Positions 9,011 to 15,458 of a stretch of DNA of 22,331 bases are shown one piece after another. Origin of the DNA: JAVEYA01 sp034003745 (GTDB lineage: Bacteria; Bacillota; Peptococcia; DRI-13; PHAD01); the NCBI GenBank assembly GCA_034003745.1, contig JAVEYA010000030.1, positions 1 to 22,331 of the forward strand, in the 5' to 3' direction. The position numbers and the translations under genes were made by a program. Each line of letters begins with the position of its first letter. The stretch's first letter is position 1. The notes beneath the pieces were generated by a model that worked only from the letters and a program-made list of their open reading frames with translations, was not told the DNA's origin and made no database searches.

Positions 9011-10201
9011 TTGCGCGGACCTTATTTGGTGGAGCTGGCCCAGCGGGAAAAGGCCGGGAAGCTCTTGGGCGATATTGCTCCGGACCTTGCGGGCCTGGAG
9101 ATTATGCTGGAAAAAGAACGGATTTATCCTCTCTATGTGCGGGAGGTCAAAACACCGGCTGCCCATATTTTGAAAGAAAATATGCTTTCCCTGGGCGGCG
9201 AGGCTGTAACAGCCAGGGGGGTCTTGAATCATGCCCTGGAAGTAAGCGATGTGCTGCTTTTGGGCACGGAAAAGCAATATAAGGCGCTCGCCCCTAAACT
9301 CGCCCGGCAGCCCTGGGGCTTAAAATCATTGGGACAGAATATCCTGGATTTGCTGGCCAGAGTGATAAACCCCAAGAGGCTTGTCTGGACATGGCCCGGC
9401 AAAGAACTGGTTATCGGTGAAAAAGTCCTGGTGATGGGTATTTTGAATATCACGCCGGATTCTTTCTCGGATGGCGGAAAATTCTTTGATCAGCGTAAAG
9501 CGCTGGAACATGCCCGGCAGATGGTAGAAGACGGCGCGGACATTATTGATGTGGGCGCTGAATCAACCCGGCCGGGCTCGCAGCCTGTTTCCGGGGAAGA
9601 AGAGCAGGAACGCCTTTTGCCCATACTGGAGCTTTTGAAAAAAGAGATTGCCGTACCTGTCTCGGTGGATACTTACCGGGCGAGTACGGCCAAAGCCGCC
9701 TTGGATTTGGGAGCGGAAATAATCAATGATGTGGGCGGGGGCAAATTTGATCAGGAAATAGCCCGGGTGGCGGCGGAATACCAGGTCCCGGCTATCCTCA
9801 TGCATCATGAGAAAGTGGATGCCCTTGATACCTTCGGGATGATTGGCGCGGTGGTGGACGGTCTGCGGGAGAGCATGCAGATTTATGCGGAGGCCGGTTT
9901 ATCCCCTGAGAAAATGATGATTGACCCCGGAATTGGGTTCGGCAAAGGGACCCAGGGCAATCTGATTTTATTAAATAACCTCGCGGCGCTGAAAACTTTG
10001 CCTTGTCCCTTCCTGCTGGGCGCCTCCCGCAAAAGTTTTATCGGGGAAACATTGGACCTGCCGGTGACGGAGCGGAAGGAAGGCTCGCTGGCTGCCGCGG
10101 CCTGGGGAGTCTTCCAGGATGCCGCTGTAGTACGGGTTCACGATGTCAAAGAGACAGCAAGACTGGTCCGTCTGCTGGAAGCCATCAGGGAGGCCAGGTG
10201 A
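9011..10201 (+). CDS. folP: Dihydropteroate synthase with N-terminal extension
   Basis: FolP condenses 7,8-dihydropterin pyrophosphate with p-aminobenzoate and is the sulfonamide target. The catalytic domain runs from about residue 140 to the end: MGILNITPDSFSDGG (142-156), ESTRPGS, PVSVDTY, ILMHH, DPGIGFGKG and GASRKSFIG are all present. About 135 residues precede it, making 396 in total against ~280 for the common form. That extension includes ILKENMLSLGGEAVTARG, and a similar extension is found in some clostridial and archaeal homologues; its function is unknown to me. Translation starts at TTG 9011, 5 nt after GAGGTGA (8999-9005). The stop overlaps a possible folB start. Confidence 0.94.
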   Translation: MRGPYLVELAQREKAGKLLGDIAPDLAGLEIMLEKERIYPLYVREVKTPAAHILKENMLSLGGEAVTARGVLNHALEVSDVLLLGTEKQYKALAPKLARQPWGLKSLGQNILDLLARVINPKRLVWTWPGKELVIGEKVLVMGILNITPDSFSDGGKFFDQRKALEHARQMVEDGADIIDVGAESTRPGSQPVSGEEEQERLLPILELLKKEIAVPVSVDTYRASTAKAALDLGAEIINDVGGGKFDQEIARVAAEYQVPAILMHHEKVDALDTFGMIGAVVDGLRESMQIYAEAGLSPEKMMIDPGIGFGKGTQGNLILLNNLAALKTLPCPFLLGASRKSFIGETLDLPVTERKEGSLAAAAWGVFQDAAVVRVHDVKETARLVRLLEAIREAR

Positions 10202-10206
10202 GCCGG

Positions 10207-10581
10207 ATGGAGGAAAAGTCGGATAAAATTCTGCTGTACGGCTTAAAGTTCCAAGGCTTTCACGGGGTCTTCCCGGAGGAAAGGGCGCGGGGTCAGCGTT
10301 TTGAAGTGGATGTGGAAATATGGGGAGATTTCTCCCGGGCCGCCCGAAGCGATGACTTGAAAGACGCGCTGGACTATGCAGGCGTTTATGAGAAAATCAA
10401 AGAGATCATAACCGGCCCTCCCGTGTGCCTTCTAGAGCATCTGGCCGAGCTGTTATGCCGGGAAATCCTGGGGTTTGACCTGGCTCAAAAAGTTCTGGTC
10501 AGAATAAAGAAACCGGAAGTCGACTTAGGTGGAGAATTGTCTTTTGCCGCCATCGAGCGGGTCAGGTGCAAAAATGAATGA
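10207..10581 (+). CDS. folB: Dihydroneopterin aldolase
   Basis: FolB cleaves 7,8-dihydroneopterin to the hydroxymethyl-dihydropterin used by FolK. The 124-residue protein shows the family pattern: LYGLKFQGFHGVFPEE near the start, DALDYAGVYEKIKEII in the middle and LLEHLAELLCREIL with the conserved Glu-His region, then VRIKKPEVDLGG. Two starts are possible. ATG 10207 has a nearby GGTGAG. GTG 10198 overlaps the folP TGA and has GGGAGG (10188-10193) 4 nt upstream, which would add only three residues. Either way translation is probably coupled to folP. The end overlaps folK by 8 nt. Confidence 0.93.
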   Translation: MEEKSDKILLYGLKFQGFHGVFPEERARGQRFEVDVEIWGDFSRAARSDDLKDALDYAGVYEKIKEIITGPPVCLLEHLAELLCREILGFDLAQKVLVRIKKPEVDLGGELSFAAIERVRCKNE

Positions 10582-11080
10582 GCCGGTCTATTTATCCCTG
10601 GGCAGCAATATGGGCAACTCTCTGGACAATCTGCTGCAAGCCGTTGCCAAGTTGGACCAAAAGGGCCTGAAAGTCATGGATGTTTCCGCCGTGTATTGGA
10701 GCGAGCCGGTGGGTTATTTGGAACAGCCTGATTTTTTGAATATGGTCATTGCCGCGGAGACTTCCGTCTCTCCGGAAGAGGCGCTGGATATCTGCCAGGA
10801 CATTGAGCGGGAAATGGGCCGGACACGGACCCGGCGTTGGGGGCCGCGTCCGATTGATATTGATATTCTTTTGTTTGGAGAAAGAACAATTCAGAGCGAA
10901 AAATTGGCTGTGCCGCATCCGCGTCTTGGGGAAAGAGCGTTTGTCCTTTTGCCGTTGCAGGAGGTAGCGCCGGAAGTTTATACCCGGCTGCAGGCGGTTC
11001 TGCCGGCACAAAAGCTTGTCTTGCAAATCACAAGCACGGATGTTAAAATAAAACTGCAAGAATACGGACTGAAATTTTAG
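10574..11080 (+). CDS. folK: 2-amino-4-hydroxy-6-hydroxymethyldihydropteridine pyrophosphokinase
   Basis: FolK pyrophosphorylates the FolB product to make the FolP substrate. The 168-residue sequence has the diagnostic LSLGSNMGN at the N-terminus, VYWSEPVGYLEQPDFLNMV, and the catalytic RRWGPRPIDIDILLFG, followed by VPHPRLGERAFVLLPL. The start ATG 10574 lies inside the end of folB (8-nt overlap), preceded by AGGTG. Three folate steps (folB, folK, folP) are thus together; folE and folC are not in the window. Confidence 0.95.
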   Translation: MNEPVYLSLGSNMGNSLDNLLQAVAKLDQKGLKVMDVSAVYWSEPVGYLEQPDFLNMVIAAETSVSPEEALDICQDIEREMGRTRTRRWGPRPIDIDILLFGERTIQSEKLAVPHPRLGERAFVLLPLQEVAPEVYTRLQAVLPAQKLVLQITSTDVKIKLQEYGLKF

Positions 11081-11123
11081 CATTTCCGGCGATCAAGCAG
11101 TATCCTTTAAGGAGTTGCATTGA

Positions 11124-11210
11124 ATGGGCCGGTTTTCCTGGAACTATAAAATGATACCGCTTGGAGCCGAGAGACGGACCGAGACGGAAAAGTTGGGTCA
11201 TATTTTGTGA
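11124..11210 (+). CDS. Possible 28-residue leader peptide
   Basis: An ATG at 11124 lies 9 nt after AAGGAG (11109-11114), and its frame stays open for 28 codons to a TGA at 11208-11210, just ahead of a terminator. The peptide starts MGRFSWNYKM. It shows no run of one amino acid that would suggest classical codon-driven attenuation, and I recognise no family. It may be chance, or its translation may influence the RNA fold described for the leader. Confidence 0.2.
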   Translation: MGRFSWNYKMIPLGAERRTETEKLGHIL

Positions 11211-11245
11211 ACCACAAACCTTTCCGACTTTCGGAGAGGTTTTTT
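11127..11245 (+). promoter_or_regulatory. Candidate attenuator leader of the DUF2520-panB-panC operon
   Basis: GACGGAAAAGTT (11183-11194) can pair at 10 of 12 positions with AACCTTTCCGAC (11217-11228). That second segment is also the left arm of the following terminator. The two folds exclude each other. The competing hairpin is strengthened by GGGTCA (11195-11200) pairing with TGAACC (11208-11213) at five of six positions. Upstream, CGGT (11130-11133) can pair with ACCG (11156-11159). A weak promoter is possible at TTGAAT (11120-11125) with TATAAA (11145-11150), spacing 19. The layout suits a riboswitch or attenuator. It does not match a T-box, and I cannot confirm the known pan motif. Confidence 0.4.
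11217..11245 (+). terminator. Rho-independent terminator between folK and the pantothenate operon
   Basis: AACCTTTCCGA (11217-11227) pairs with TCGGAGAGGTT (11231-11241) over 11 positions, including one G-U, across a three-base loop, and six T residues follow (11240-11245). It is the strongest hairpin in the window. It either simply ends the folate operon or acts as the off-state of an attenuator. Confidence 0.85.
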
Positions 11246-11291
11246 ATATCTATCAGACTGTTCAACAGCTTGTGAAGGAAGGGATAAATCG

Positions 11292-12245
11292 ATGAACCCC
11301 ATCAGAACCGCAGGCATCATCGGTCTGGGCCGAATCGGGACGGCGCTGGCGGTTTCTTTGGAAAGCCGCGGGTATGCGTTGCAGATCGTTCGCCCCAAGA
11401 CTCTAACCGCCTGGAAGAGCCCGCTAAGCGGCAAGGAATATTCGATTTCTACGCTGACGGAAGCGGCCCAAAAGGCAGACGTTCTCTTTATCACTACGCC
11501 CGACGATATCATTTCCGACATTGTTACCCGCCTGGCGGCGCTGGACATCGAGGCTCAGGCCGCATTGCACATGAGCGGTTCCTTATCCTCGGAAATCCTC
11601 CTGCCCTTAAAAGTAAAAGGTTTAGCGATCGGTTCCCTGCATCCGCTGCAGAGTTTCGCCAATGCGAAGCAGGCTGTCAAAAACCTGCCCGGGTCCTTTT
11701 TTACCTTCGAAGGGGACGTGACGCTGATTCCCTGGCTGGCCGGCTTGGTGGAAGGACTTTCGGGCGTTTTCAAGGTTCTCCCCTCAGCGAAAGCCAAAGT
11801 ATTATATCATGCCGGAGCGGTCTTTGTTTCCAATTATATGGTCGGCTTGGCCCAGGCAGGAATGGATTGTCTGGAAAAAGCGGGATTCCATGCTGCGGAG
11901 GCCCGTGAAGCACTGCTTCCTTTAATGCAGGGTACGATGAATAATCTATCCGCGCTGTCGCCGGAGAAAGCTTTGACCGGACCGATTGCCCGGGGCGACG
12001 CCGGAGTTGTGTCCAGCCATATCCAGTCTTTGACGCGGGATTTGCCGGAGCTGCTGATGCCGTATTGTACCATGGCCGGGATACTGGCAAGAATTTCAGC
12101 AGAATCGGGTAAAATAACCCAAGAAAAACACAACGAACTATTAAAAATTTTGGTCGGAGGTGTTTACCATGAGCAAAGCGACAATCAGCACGCTGAAGGA
12201 GAAGAAAGCTGGCGGCAAGAAGATTTCTATGATTACCGCCTATGA
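11292..12245 (+). CDS. Rossmann-like / DUF2520 protein, candidate ketopantoate reductase
   Basis: The N-terminus has a dinucleotide-binding GLGRIG (residues 11-16). The family-specific stretches LHMSGS (His 93), GSLHPLQSF (His 117), YHAGAVFVSNY (His 173) and LTGPIARGD are all present, so this is a DUF2520 protein with the fold of ketopantoate reductase and 6-phosphogluconate dehydrogenase types. It directly precedes panB and panC, and no panE is in the cluster. A role in reducing ketopantoate to pantoate is therefore an attractive inference, but it is not shown by the sequence. The ATG follows GGAAGGGA. The C-terminus runs 77 nt into panB. The last ~25 residues (after ILVGG) are polar and look unlike a conserved domain end. 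Confidence 0.88.
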   Translation: MNPIRTAGIIGLGRIGTALAVSLESRGYALQIVRPKTLTAWKSPLSGKEYSISTLTEAAQKADVLFITTPDDIISDIVTRLAALDIEAQAALHMSGSLSSEILLPLKVKGLAIGSLHPLQSFANAKQAVKNLPGSFFTFEGDVTLIPWLAGLVEGLSGVFKVLPSAKAKVLYHAGAVFVSNYMVGLAQAGMDCLEKAGFHAAEAREALLPLMQGTMNNLSALSPEKALTGPIARGDAGVVSSHIQSLTRDLPELLMPYCTMAGILARISAESGKITQEKHNELLKILVGGVYHEQSDNQHAEGEESWRQEDFYDYRL

Positions 12246-12999
12246 TTACCCCAGTGCTTTGATCGCTGAGGAAGCCGGAATCGACATCATTTTAGTGGGA
12301 GATTCCCTGGGCAATGCTGTCCTGGGATATGAGACCACACTACCGGTGACCATGGAGGTTATGCTGCACCATACCAAGGCGGTAACCCGCGGCGCCGTCA
12401 ATACCTTTGTCATCGGCGATATGCCTTTCTTATCGTATCATCTGACCTGGCCGGAGGCGGTGAAGAATGCCGGGCGCTTCCTGCAGGAAGCCGGCGCTCA
12501 GGCTGTGAAGATGGAAGGCGGGGAAGAAAGGCTGGAAGCAATCAAGGCCATTGTTTCCACCGGTATTCCCGTGATGGGTCATCTCGGACTTACGCCCCAG
12601 TCGGTGAACCAGATGGGCGGCTTTAAGGTGCAGGGCAAAGACCGCGCGGCAGCGCAAAAGCTCCTGAAAGAGGCCAGGCTTCTGGAAGAAGCCGGGATTT
12701 TTGCCTTGGTGCTGGAATGTGTGCCGGCGCCTTTGGCGGAAATGATTACCCAAAACCTCTCCATTCCCACCATCGGCATCGGGGCCGGGCCCGCCTGTGA
12801 CGGACAAGTCCTGGTCTGGCACGATATTCTGGGAATAACGCAAAATATGAAACCCCGTTTTGTGAAAAAATTTGCCGATTTGCGTACGCAAACAGTAGAG
12901 GCTGTCCTAAAATATAAGCAGGAAGTGGAAGAAGGCCTCTTCCCTGCCGCTGAACATTCTTTTACCATGCGCGAAGAGAATCTGCCCAGAATCTATTGA
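12169..12999 (+). CDS. panB: 3-methyl-2-oxobutanoate hydroxymethyltransferase
   Basis: PanB transfers a hydroxymethyl group from 5,10-methylene-tetrahydrofolate to alpha-ketoisovalerate, the first step of pantothenate synthesis. VGDSLGN (Asp 45, metal binding) and the GYETTLPVTM stretch are present. LVLECVP carries the catalytic Glu 183. GAGPACDGQVLVWHD is the late family signature. The start ATG 12169 lies 8 nt after GGAGG (12156-12160), and the 276-residue length fits. A GTG nine bases upstream would sit inside that binding site. The gene begins inside the end of the DUF2520 gene, so translation of the two is probably coupled. It uses folate cofactor, made by the cluster just upstream. Confidence 0.96.
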   Translation: MSKATISTLKEKKAGGKKISMITAYDYPSALIAEEAGIDIILVGDSLGNAVLGYETTLPVTMEVMLHHTKAVTRGAVNTFVIGDMPFLSYHLTWPEAVKNAGRFLQEAGAQAVKMEGGEERLEAIKAIVSTGIPVMGHLGLTPQSVNQMGGFKVQGKDRAAAQKLLKEARLLEEAGIFALVLECVPAPLAEMITQNLSIPTIGIGAGPACDGQVLVWHDILGITQNMKPRFVKKFADLRTQTVEAVLKYKQEVEEGLFPAAEHSFTMREENLPRIY

Positions 13000-13016
13000 C
13001 TTAAAGGTGAAAGCAT

Positions 13017-13874
13017 ATGAAGATTTTTAAAACCGTGGAACAAATGCGCGGCTGGCAGGGGGAACAGCGCCGCCAAGGCAAGAAAATCGGCTTCGTACCG
13101 ACGATGGGCTTTCTGCATGCCGGACACTTAAGTCTGGTCCACGCAGCCAAACAGGATAATGACAGCGTCGTGATGAGCATTTTTGTCAACCCGCTGCAAT
13201 TTGGACCTGCGGAGGACTACAAAGCTTATCCCCGCAACCTGGAGCGCGACGCCGCTTTGGCCCGGGAGGCGGGCGTGGACGTCTTGTTCGTTCCTGAAGT
13301 CGAAGAAATGTATCCGTATTACCCCCAGTTAACTATTGTGGAGGTCCGGGAACTCACCACCGTACTGTGCGGGGCCAGCCGCCCGGGGCATTTTACCGGA
13401 GTAGCGACGGTAGTGACGAAACTTTTTAACATTGTCCAGCCGGATGCGGCCTATTTCGGCCAAAAGGACTATCAGCAGGTCCAAGTCATCAGACGGATGG
13501 TTTCAGACCTGAATATGCCGATAAAAATTGTGGCGGCAACGATTGTCCGGGAAAAAGACGGGTTGGCTCTGAGCTCCCGTAACACCTATCTTTCGGAGCA
13601 GGAAAGAAAAGAAGCGATTTGCCTCAGCGAAGCTCTCGAGCTCTGCCGCGACAGTTTCTCCAGAGGAGAAAAGAATGTGGAGGCTTTGAAGAAAATGATG
13701 GCCGAGCGCATTGAGAAGGAGCCGTCGGCGCGGATTGATTATGTAGAGATCTGCGGTGCGGATGAGCTGCAGCCGCTCCAAGAGATTGATCAGCCGGCTG
13801 TGGCCGCGCTGGCGGTGAAAATAGGCCGTACCAGACTGATCGACAACCTTCTGCTCGGGCAGTATGCAGACTAG
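13017..13874 (+). CDS. panC: Pantothenate synthetase (pantoate-beta-alanine ligase)
   Basis: PanC joins pantoate and beta-alanine using ATP through a pantoyl adenylate. The nucleotidyltransferase signature PTMGFLHAGH (28-37) is intact. FGQKDYQQ and the KMSKS-like region LALSSRNTYLS follow as expected, and 285 residues is normal. It follows panB by 17 nt, behind AAGGTGA. Its TAG stop is part of the first BirA-type operator. The panD gene for beta-alanine is not in the window. Confidence 0.96.
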   Translation: MKIFKTVEQMRGWQGEQRRQGKKIGFVPTMGFLHAGHLSLVHAAKQDNDSVVMSIFVNPLQFGPAEDYKAYPRNLERDAALAREAGVDVLFVPEVEEMYPYYPQLTIVEVRELTTVLCGASRPGHFTGVATVVTKLFNIVQPDAAYFGQKDYQQVQVIRRMVSDLNMPIKIVAATIVREKDGLALSSRNTYLSEQERKEAICLSEALELCRDSFSRGEKNVEALKKMMAERIEKEPSARIDYVEICGADELQPLQEIDQPAVAALAVKIGRTRLIDNLLLGQYAD

Positions 13875-13903
13875 TCAACCATAATAGATGATTTGGTTGA
13901 CAA
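13872..13903 (+). promoter_or_regulatory. BirA-type operator 1 upstream of bioY
   Basis: The half sites TAGTCAACC (13872-13880) and GGTTGACAA (13895-13903) are inverted around a 14-nt spacer. This is close to the Firmicute BirA operator, TTGTTAAC-N14/15-GTTAACAA. The left half overlaps the panC stop codon and the right half contains the -35 of the bioY promoter. Confidence 0.75.
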
Positions 13904-13925
13904 AGGCGGCTCTCCTGACTATAAT
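13897..13925 (+). promoter_or_regulatory. Sigma-A promoter of bioY-coaX
   Basis: TTGACA (13897-13902) and TATAAT (13920-13925) are both perfect and 17 nt apart, the best promoter in the window. Transcription should begin near 13932, at the left edge of the second operator. It would drive bioY and probably coaX. Confidence 0.8.
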
Positions 13926-13930
13926 AAATT

Positions 13931-13962
13931 TTGTTAACCAATGTATAGGTGTTGGTTGACAA
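13931..13962 (+). promoter_or_regulatory. BirA-type operator 2 at the bioY transcription start
   Basis: TTGTTAACC (13931-13939) and GGTTGACAA (13954-13962) are inverted around 14 nt. The left half is a perfect match to the biotin-repressor consensus and the right half differs at one base. Being just after the -10, binding by biotin-loaded BirA should block transcription start. Confidence 0.85.
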
Positions 13963-13987
13963 GAAAACAACAGGAGATGATTGCCCG

Positions 13988-14545
13988 ATGAAACTATCCA
14001 CCCGTGACATGACCCGTGTAGCTCTATTTACTTCTTTGATTTGCGTAGCCTCTTTGATTTTAAAATTCGGCGGCGAAGCGGTGGTGCCTTTTAGCATCCT
14101 GCCCTTGATGTGTTTGCTGGCGGGTGGGGTTTTGGGCGCGCGGTTGGGCGCTTTATCCGTGACCGTCTATGTTTTAATCGGGTTATTGGGCGTGCCGGTA
14201 TTATCCAAGGCGCCTTACGGAGGATTCACCTATATTCTGCAGCCGACATTCGGTTTTCTGCCTGGTTTTATCCTGGCGGCTTTTCTGGTGGGTTTCGTTT
14301 TGGAGAAGATTGAGTCGGAGCATCTTCTTAAATATTTAACAGCGATGCTCCTCGGCATTATCGCCATTTATCTCTTGGGAATTCCTTACCTTTACGCCAT
14401 TATCAAATTTTATCTGGGGAAACCCTTTTCCCTATGGAGTGCCGTGCAGGTCGGCATGCTGCCCTTCATTACGTTAGACCTCCTCAAAGGGATCCTGGCT
14501 GCTTTTGTGGCTAAAACCTTATATCCGCGCCTGCGACAGACTTGA
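13988..14545 (+). CDS. bioY: Biotin transporter BioY (ECF substrate-binding S component)
   Basis: BioY is the membrane protein that captures biotin and works with the energy-coupling factor module (EcfA, EcfA', EcfT) or alone. The 185-residue protein is mostly hydrophobic, with about six membrane segments. It shows the family pattern GGEAVVPFSILPLMCLLAGG, then SKAPYGGFTYILQPTFGFLPGFILAAFLVG. The start ATG 13988 follows CAGGAGA (13971-13977); any longer start would fall inside the second operator. The BirA-type operators independently support a biotin role. No EcfA or EcfT gene is nearby, so any shared energising module is encoded elsewhere. Confidence 0.95.
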   Translation: MKLSTRDMTRVALFTSLICVASLILKFGGEAVVPFSILPLMCLLAGGVLGARLGALSVTVYVLIGLLGVPVLSKAPYGGFTYILQPTFGFLPGFILAAFLVGFVLEKIESEHLLKYLTAMLLGIIAIYLLGIPYLYAIIKFYLGKPFSLWSAVQVGMLPFITLDLLKGILAAFVAKTLYPRLRQT

Positions 14546-14561
14546 CATGAGGTGATTTGCA

Positions 14562-15326
14562 TTGCTTTTGGTTATCGATGTAGGCAATACCAATATCGTG
14601 CTGGGCGTCTATGACGGCAATAAATTAAGCAAATATTGGCGTCTGACGACGAACCGCAACCAGACGGCGGATGAATACGGCATCAGGATCTGCAGCCTGT
14701 TCAACCATTCCGGACTGGATTACAGGCAGGTGAACGCCATTACCATCTCCTCAGTGGTGCCGCCGGTGATGCCGACCTTGGAAGAGATGGCCCATTCCTA
14801 TTTTAATGTAGAGCCGCTGGTCATCGGTCCCGGCGTCAAAACGGGCATGCCTATTTTATATGATAATCCCAGAGAAATCGGTGCAGACCGCGTAGTCAAC
14901 GCCATTGCCGGTTTTGAGCAGTATGGCGGCCCGCTGATTATTGTAGACTTTGGGACGGCGACCACTTTTTGCGTGATCTCGCAAAAGGGAGAATATCTGG
15001 GCGGAGCCATTACGGCCGGCTTGGGAATAGCGACGGAAGCCCTTTTCCAAAGAGCGGCCAAGCTGCCCAAAATCGAATTGGTGAAGCCGAAGAAAATAAT
15101 CGGGCGCAATACTGTCTCCAGTATGCAAGCCGGTTTGATTTACGGCTATATCGGACAGGTGGACGAAATCGTCACGCGGATCAAAAAAGAAATTGAGAGC
15201 GACGCTTATGTAGTAGCGACGGGCGGTATGGCGGAAATCATCGCCAATGAATCCCGAACCATCAATAAAGTGGATCCGTTTTTGACGTTGGAAGGGTTGA
15301 GAATAATCTATAATAGAAACAGATAA
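14562..15326 (+). CDS. coaX: Type III pantothenate kinase
   Basis: CoaX phosphorylates pantothenate, the committed step of coenzyme A synthesis, and unlike type I enzymes it is not inhibited by CoA. The phosphate-binding DVGNTN (6-11), the substrate-side NPREIGADR (ending at residue 110) and the DFGTATT segment (from Asp 129) are present, as is GGAITAGLGI. The 254-residue length is standard. Translation begins at TTG 14562, 6 nt after GAGGTGA (14549-14555). It follows bioY by 16 nt and so probably shares the biotin-repressed promoter, while the pantothenate genes lie just upstream. No hairpin terminator follows. Confidence 0.95.
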   Translation: MLLVIDVGNTNIVLGVYDGNKLSKYWRLTTNRNQTADEYGIRICSLFNHSGLDYRQVNAITISSVVPPVMPTLEEMAHSYFNVEPLVIGPGVKTGMPILYDNPREIGADRVVNAIAGFEQYGGPLIIVDFGTATTFCVISQKGEYLGGAITAGLGIATEALFQRAAKLPKIELVKPKKIIGRNTVSSMQAGLIYGYIGQVDEIVTRIKKEIESDAYVVATGGMAEIIANESRTINKVDPFLTLEGLRIIYNRNR

Positions 15327-15401
15327 AACTGTAGATAAAGACTTCTGAACAGCCTATAGATAAGATTCCTATAAATTTGTCTAAAATTACTAAAATTTGG
15401 T

Positions 15402-15426
15402 TAAGATTTTTGGTAAAATAATCTTA
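15402..15426 (+). promoter_or_regulatory. Inverted repeat around a possible dusB promoter
   Basis: TAAGATT (15402-15408) and AATCTTA (15420-15426) are perfect inverted repeats 11 nt apart. Between them lies an extended -10, TGGTAAAAT (15411-15419). The gap between coaX and dusB (15327-15458) is very AT-rich and has no other clear signal. This could be an operator over a promoter, or a weak AT stem ending coaX, since T-rich sequence follows at 15431-15440. Confidence 0.3.
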
Positions 15427-15458
15427 GCCATTTATTTTTTGTTTAAGAGGTGAAATAG

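Noticed and set aside
10003..10206. Longer N-terminus for folB starting at 10003
   Set aside because: It would overlap folP by about 200 nt and add residues unlike any aldolase; the family N-terminus starts just after 10207.
11081..11291. T-box riboswitch before the DUF2520 gene
   Set aside because: The conserved T-box segment (GGTGG with ACCGCG) is not found before the terminator, and no aminoacylation gene follows.
13873..13987. Hairpin terminator after panC
   Set aside because: The inverted repeats there have BirA operator spacing and sequence and no T-run, and they bracket a promoter.
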